From IMG/VR virus record IMGVR_UViG_3300050132_000103, positions 1 to 22,445 of that record: DNA of 22,445 nt; one strand, 5' to 3'. Positions 19,934 to 22,445 of this stretch are shown piece by piece (the first letter of the stretch is position 1; each line of letters starts with the position of its first letter). The DNA comes from a virus. The notes beneath the pieces were generated by a model that was given only the letters and a program-made list of their open reading frames with translations, was not told where the DNA came from and made no database searches. The position numbers and the translations under genes were made by a program.

Positions 19934-20353
19934 ATGTCACAAATTACCGTCGAATTAATCCGCATAACGCCATTCAGCGATTTATCGAGCATTGATAAAC
20001 TGGGATATAATAAGACTATACAGGGGGCCGGAAATTATAGACTGCCTACGGCGGGCAATTATGAAGTAACGGCGCGCGCTTATGACTATATAACAGCGGA
20101 CGGTTTAATACTGCATGACTGGCTCATGATCGAGGGCATGCAGGTTGGTTACGTGCTCCGATTGCCCGAATATGTGCAACCCTGCCCGATTGATCCGAAC
20201 GCGCCCGCCATTGGCTCAAAGTTGCAGCGGGCAGTTGATTATTACATCGCACACCCAGGCTGCTCGCAATCAGAAGCGGCTCGATCGTCAAGATGCGCAC
20301 CCAGTAACTTGAATGCTCGATTAAAATATTTAATAAATAATGGAAAAATTTAA
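19934..20353 (+). CDS. Early protein with C-terminal helix-turn-helix
   Basis: 139 residues; ATG 19934-19936 after AAGGAAATATAAA. The first 85 residues look like a beta-rich domain (MSQITVELIRITPFSDLSSI, then AGNYEVTARAYDYITADGLI). The C-terminal 45 residues form a winged-helix/HTH-like unit (LQRAVDYYIAHPGCSQSEAA, RSSRCAPSNLNARLKYLINN). It is the first gene after the iterons, so it may bind them and control its own operon or start replication. No named family recognised. Confidence 0.7.
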   Translation: MSQITVELIRITPFSDLSSIDKLGYNKTIQGAGNYRLPTAGNYEVTARAYDYITADGLILHDWLMIEGMQVGYVLRLPEYVQPCPIDPNAPAIGSKLQRAVDYYIAHPGCSQSEAARSSRCAPSNLNARLKYLINNGKI

Positions 20354-20362
20354 ATAAAACGC

Positions 20363-20390
20363 TTGCAATAATAAATATAACAGTTATAAT
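20363..20390 (+). promoter_or_regulatory. Second early promoter
   Basis: TTGCAA (20363-20368), 16-base spacer, perfect TATAAT (20385-20390) followed by G; transcription should start near 20397, giving a 29-base leader with AAGGAG before the next gene. It uncouples the following small genes from the HTH gene. Confidence 0.6.
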
Positions 20391-20425
20391 GTACTCACTG
20401 AAGCAAATAACCAAGGAGAATTAAA

Positions 20426-20569
20426 ATGAAAAATTATAAAGTTACTCTCGAAAATGATGCAGGAAAATGCAAACGCGTAATTGTTTCAGCGTTCAATGAG
20501 TACGATGCAATGGCGCTGGCTCAAAAGGGCGCATGGTATGCGGTTGAAGCTGTTTTGCTGGGATCATAA
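20426..20569 (+). CDS. Tiny early protein
   Basis: 47 residues; ATG follows AAGGAG and ATTAAA. Sequence MKNYKVTLENDAGKCKRVIV, then SAFNEYDAMALAQKGAWYAV, EAVLLGS. A beta-strand pair followed by a helix and a last strand; a small ferredoxin-like or ArfA-like fold is conceivable. Similar short 'MKxYKVTL...' proteins are common in phage early regions and lack a known role. Confidence 0.65.
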   Translation: MKNYKVTLENDAGKCKRVIVSAFNEYDAMALAQKGAWYAVEAVLLGS

Positions 20570-20571
20570 TC

Positions 20572-20712
20572 ATGACAAACAGAACGAAAATAGCATTGCG
20601 GGCCGTCGAATTAAAGCGCACATGCGGACCGGATGCAGCACGGCGCTATGCTGCAAACAACGGATGCCTGGCATTGTATCGCCTGGCTTTGCAATTATCA
20701 GCAACTAACTAA
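20572..20712 (+). CDS. Tiny basic early protein
   Basis: 46 residues, beginning two bases after the previous stop, so translation is probably coupled. MTNRTKIALRAVELKRTCGP, then DAARRYAANNGCLALYRLAL, QLSATN. Two helices around a CG/P turn, strongly basic, as in short phage proteins of the type 'RALELKxTxGxxAARRYLxxNG'. Could bind nucleic acid; unproven. Confidence 0.6.
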   Translation: MTNRTKIALRAVELKRTCGPDAARRYAANNGCLALYRLALQLSATN

Positions 20713-20729
20713 TTAAAGGAGTAATTAAA

Positions 20730-21089
20730 ATGGAAAACGATATATACACAGAAGAATTCGCCGAGATAATGGCCGGCGCGCGTGAACGTAACGAAGCGCG
20801 GAAAATCCTGAATGCATGGGACGCGGCCGGACTACCTGACGATTTTTCTGATGACGGCGTCAAATTCGCATTCAACCGTACTTCGGGCAATGTATTTCTT
20901 ATCAATTCTGACTATCAGTGCGCAATGCGGAATGATGACGCTCTCGAATCATTTTATACTACGCCGTATGATGGGCGCGAGGGCTTCTGGAATGAATTGA
21001 CCGAGCAGTATTCTGACATGTGCGAAGAGGATCAGGAATATATGCGCGATATTGCGAACGGGCGCGAACTGCCTACAATTGAGGAGTAA
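20730..21089 (+). CDS. Acidic early protein
   Basis: 119 residues; ATG after AAAGGAG and TAATTAAA. Highly acidic, with net charge clearly negative: MENDIYTEEFAEIMAGARER, ILNAWDAAGLPDDFSDDGVK, NELTEQYSDMCEEDQEYMRD. The middle (FAFNRTSGNVFLINSDYQCA) looks beta-stranded. An acidic protein of this size in an early operon could mimic DNA, as several anti-restriction proteins do, but that is only a suggestion from charge. It is the largest member of the small-gene block after the HTH protein. Confidence 0.7.
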   Translation: MENDIYTEEFAEIMAGARERNEARKILNAWDAAGLPDDFSDDGVKFAFNRTSGNVFLINSDYQCAMRNDDALESFYTTPYDGREGFWNELTEQYSDMCEEDQEYMRDIANGRELPTIEE

Positions 21090-21094
21090 TTAAA

Positions 21095-21250
21095 ATGAAT
21101 GCCACTATTCAGCGACACGCTTCAACCGATACCTACACGGTACGGGTATATCGCACCGACGGCAGCGAAATACTAAGCAACTGGTGTGGTAGTTATGCAA
21201 CTGCTGAGCGGATCGCCCGGCAGTACGAATGTTCTGTTACTAACATCTAA
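21095..21250 (+). CDS. Tiny early protein
   Basis: 51 residues; ATG 21095 after GAGGAG and TAATTAAA. MNATIQRHASTDTYTVRVYR, TDGSEILSNWCGSYATAERI, ARQYECSVTNI: strands followed by a helix. The alternation resembles a single beta-beta-alpha-beta unit. Function unknown. Confidence 0.6.
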   Translation: MNATIQRHASTDTYTVRVYRTDGSEILSNWCGSYATAERIARQYECSVTNI

Positions 21251-21266
21251 CCGAGGAGTGAATAAA

Positions 21267-21443
21267 ATGAAAAACGTGCAACTAGCTGTCTATAAATATT
21301 CCGAATTATCCGATGCAGCAAAAGAAAAGGCGCGCGCCTGGTATGCATCCGGTGATAATTTTTATGATGAAGGCGTAATTGACAATTTTACGACAATCGC
21401 CGGCATGATGGGCAATTTTAAACCACAACAAAGGAGTTATTAA
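21267..21443 (+). CDS. Early protein with 'YKYSELSDAAKEKAR' motif
   Basis: 58 residues; ATG 21267-21269 after GAGGAG. The start MKNVQLAVYKYSELSDAAKE, then KARAWYASGDNFYDEGVIDN, matches the N-terminus of a broad group of phage proteins with 'Y-x-F/Y-x-E-L-S-x-x-A-K-x-K-A-R-x-W-Y'. Those proteins are often longer; here the frame ends after FTTIAGMMGNFKPQQRSY, so this is a short version or a truncated one. The longer frame upstream overlaps the previous gene and lacks a ribosome binding site. Confidence 0.65.
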   Translation: MKNVQLAVYKYSELSDAAKEKARAWYASGDNFYDEGVIDNFTTIAGMMGNFKPQQRSY

Positions 21444-21444
21444 A

Positions 21445-21693
21445 ATGAAAAACAATTTTTATCGTTGCACCGACAAGGGCAATAACATGCCGCATTTATC
21501 ATACGGCGCGCCCAGCAAATTTTGTACGTACTGGATTGAATATAAAAATAACCGACCAGTGCGCGGCCATCTGCACCCCGATGAAGTACAGATTTATGAC
21601 TATCAAAAGCAAGAATTTTACGCGGTGCATGCCGGATTTATCAGTTTGACCGGTCGTGCCATGCCAAAAATTGCGGGCTTTAATCATGTATAA
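21445..21693 (+). CDS. Small early protein
   Basis: 82 residues; ATG directly after the previous stop (one base between), with AAAGGAG inside the previous gene. MKNNFYRCTDKGNNMPHLSY, TYWIEYKNNRPVRGHLHPDE, then VQIYDYQKQEFYAVHAGFIS. Aromatic-rich, mostly beta by pattern. No cysteines arranged for metal. No family recognised. Confidence 0.6.
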   Translation: MKNNFYRCTDKGNNMPHLSYGAPSKFCTYWIEYKNNRPVRGHLHPDEVQIYDYQKQEFYAVHAGFISLTGRAMPKIAGFNHV

Positions 21694-21832
21694 AATTATC
21701 TGCATTAATGAGCGCACCGGCGTGCGGCATGCTTCAGGTTTTGCGCCGGCGTCATTGTCAGAGTGCTACACATTGCGCAGCAAAATGACGGCGCACGCAT
21801 GGCGCCGGATCATAATTGAAGGAGTTAGATAA
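21686..21832 (+). CDS. Tiny early protein
   Basis: 48 residues; ATG 21686-21688 overlaps the end of the preceding gene by eight bases, and its TAA overlaps the next ATG (TAATG). MYKIICINERTGVRHASGFA, then PASLSECYTLRSKMTAHAWR, RIIIEGVR. Basic, beta-alpha-beta pattern. The 3' end supplies the GAAGGAG of the next gene. Function unknown. Confidence 0.6.
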   Translation: MYKIICINERTGVRHASGFAPASLSECYTLRSKMTAHAWRRIIIEGVR

Positions 21833-22041
21833 TGCATCGTTTCCCAATAGGCACGCAATACACGGGTCGCAATGGCAAGGTCACGCGCGTTTGCACAGTT
21901 AGCGAACAGCTAACCGTCACAGATAGCACGGGCGCGATCGTTAAAGAATATTATCATTCTACTCATGAATTTTTAGGCGGGCGTATAACTGACTATGATG
22001 TCTGTGAAACGACTATTGCCCGCAATTTGATCATTAAATAG
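21832..22041 (+). CDS. Small early protein
   Basis: 69 residues; ATG after GAAGGAGTTAGATA. MHRFPIGTQYTGRNGKVTRV, CTVSEQLTVTDSTGAIVKEY, then YHSTHEFLGGRITDYDVCET. It has the look of a small beta-barrel (KOW/SH3-like spacing G-T-x-Y-x-G-R-x-G-K-V), as found in short phage proteins of unknown role that may bind RNA or DNA. Confidence 0.6.
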   Translation: MHRFPIGTQYTGRNGKVTRVCTVSEQLTVTDSTGAIVKEYYHSTHEFLGGRITDYDVCETTIARNLIIK

Positions 22042-22055
22042 AGGAGCAATTCAAA

Positions 22056-22232
22056 ATGAAAATTACGACATCAAAAACCGGCGCCTATGTGACGTTTGAA
22101 AAATGCGCCGGATGGTACGCCGTGCGCCTGGTTGATAGTGCTGGACGGTTGATAGATAAAATCCGGTGTGATTCCTACCGGATGGCGTGCGAATACCGGC
22201 GGGCCTTTGTCGCAATTGCACGCAATGAATAA
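22056..22232 (+). CDS. Small early protein, last of the block
   Basis: 58 residues; ATG 22056-22058 after GAGGAG. MKITTSKTGAYVTFEKCAGW, YAVRLVDSAGRLIDKIRCDS, then YRMACEYRRAFVAIARNE. Strands then one basic helix, the same plan as the 51-residue protein encoded at 21095, suggesting related folds or duplication. It is followed by a weak terminator and a tandem array. Confidence 0.6.
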   Translation: MKITTSKTGAYVTFEKCAGWYAVRLVDSAGRLIDKIRCDSYRMACEYRRAFVAIARNE

Positions 22233-22233
22233 A

Positions 22234-22267
22234 ATCCAGCGTCTGGATAATACCGGGCGTTTCTTTT
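22234..22267 (+). terminator. Weak terminator after the early block
   Basis: ATCCAG-CGT-CTGGAT (22234-22248) forms a 6-bp stem; a T-rich run (TTTCTTTTT) begins 11 bases later. The gap makes it weaker than a classical intrinsic terminator. Confidence 0.3.
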
Positions 22268-22281
22268 TGCTTATTGTGCAC

Positions 22282-22445
22282 GGCCCAGGTCGGCGATGCA
22301 GGCCCAGGTCGGCGATGCAGGCCCAGGTCGGCGATGCAGGCCCAGGTCGGCGATGCAGGCCCAGGTCGGCGATGCAGGCCCAGGTCAGCGATGCAGGCTC
22401 AGGTCAGCGATGCAGGCCCAGGTCGGCGATGCAGGCCCAGGTCAG
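22282..22445. repeat. 19-bp tandem array at the right edge
   Basis: Eight full copies and a partial ninth of GGCCCAGGTCGGCGATGCA, running to the end of the window. Copies 6 and 7 (and the partial copy) have AGCG in place of GGCG, and copy 7 also has GGCTCAGG. No frame makes a convincing protein. It may continue beyond the window. Confidence 0.85.

Overview
The window is part of the genome of a tailed double-stranded DNA phage, or a prophage of one. A block of virion genes on the minus strand has the order expected of a contractile-tail phage: TerL, then a DUF1073-type portal, a Mu gpF/SPP1 gp7-like head protein, a DUF2213 protease, a scaffold-like protein, a cement/decoration protein, a DUF2184 major capsid protein, a DUF4054 connector, a gp10-like protein, a neck protein and the start of a DUF3383 tail sheath. 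This head module is known from myophages of Proteobacteria. The host cannot be fixed from the window alone. Coding DNA is of intermediate GC, and the intergenic control region at 19399-19933 is very AT-rich. No tRNA, rRNA or CRISPR array was recognised.

Layout, right to left on the minus strand: a probable small terminase (18958-19398); a dense repeat region; a small serine recombinase (17720-18388) with its own promoter; a MazG-like protein and small genes; TerL (14410-16002). Next comes a two-gene cassette with its own strong promoter. It encodes a 57-residue protein and a formylglycine-generating-enzyme/C-type-lectin-fold protein whose last exposed loop looks like the variable region of a diversity-generating retroelement (DGR) target. 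About 650 bases without a clear gene follow, then a run of overlapping tiny genes ending in an ATP-dependent DNA ligase, then the head-to-tail structural operon, which runs off the left edge.

On the plus strand, seven tandem 20-bp repeats precede a block of ten small, tightly packed genes (19934-22232) with near-identical ribosome binding sites, typical of early host-takeover genes. The block ends at a 19-bp tandem array that runs off the right edge.

The most interesting items are: (1) a short minus-strand element between the neck gene and the sheath gene that looks like the 3' end of an IS200/IS605 tnpB gene with its omega-RNA, but without the nuclease; its would-be guide covers the ribosome binding site and start codon of the sheath gene; (2) a DGR target gene with variable loop and downstream hairpin but no reverse transcriptase or template repeat in the window; (3) a NUDIX hydrolase fused to the capsid protease; (4) a portal gene whose start codon sits at the predicted transcription start; (5) several unrelated repeat arrays around the small terminase, recombinase and early promoter region, candidates for packaging, replication or control sites.
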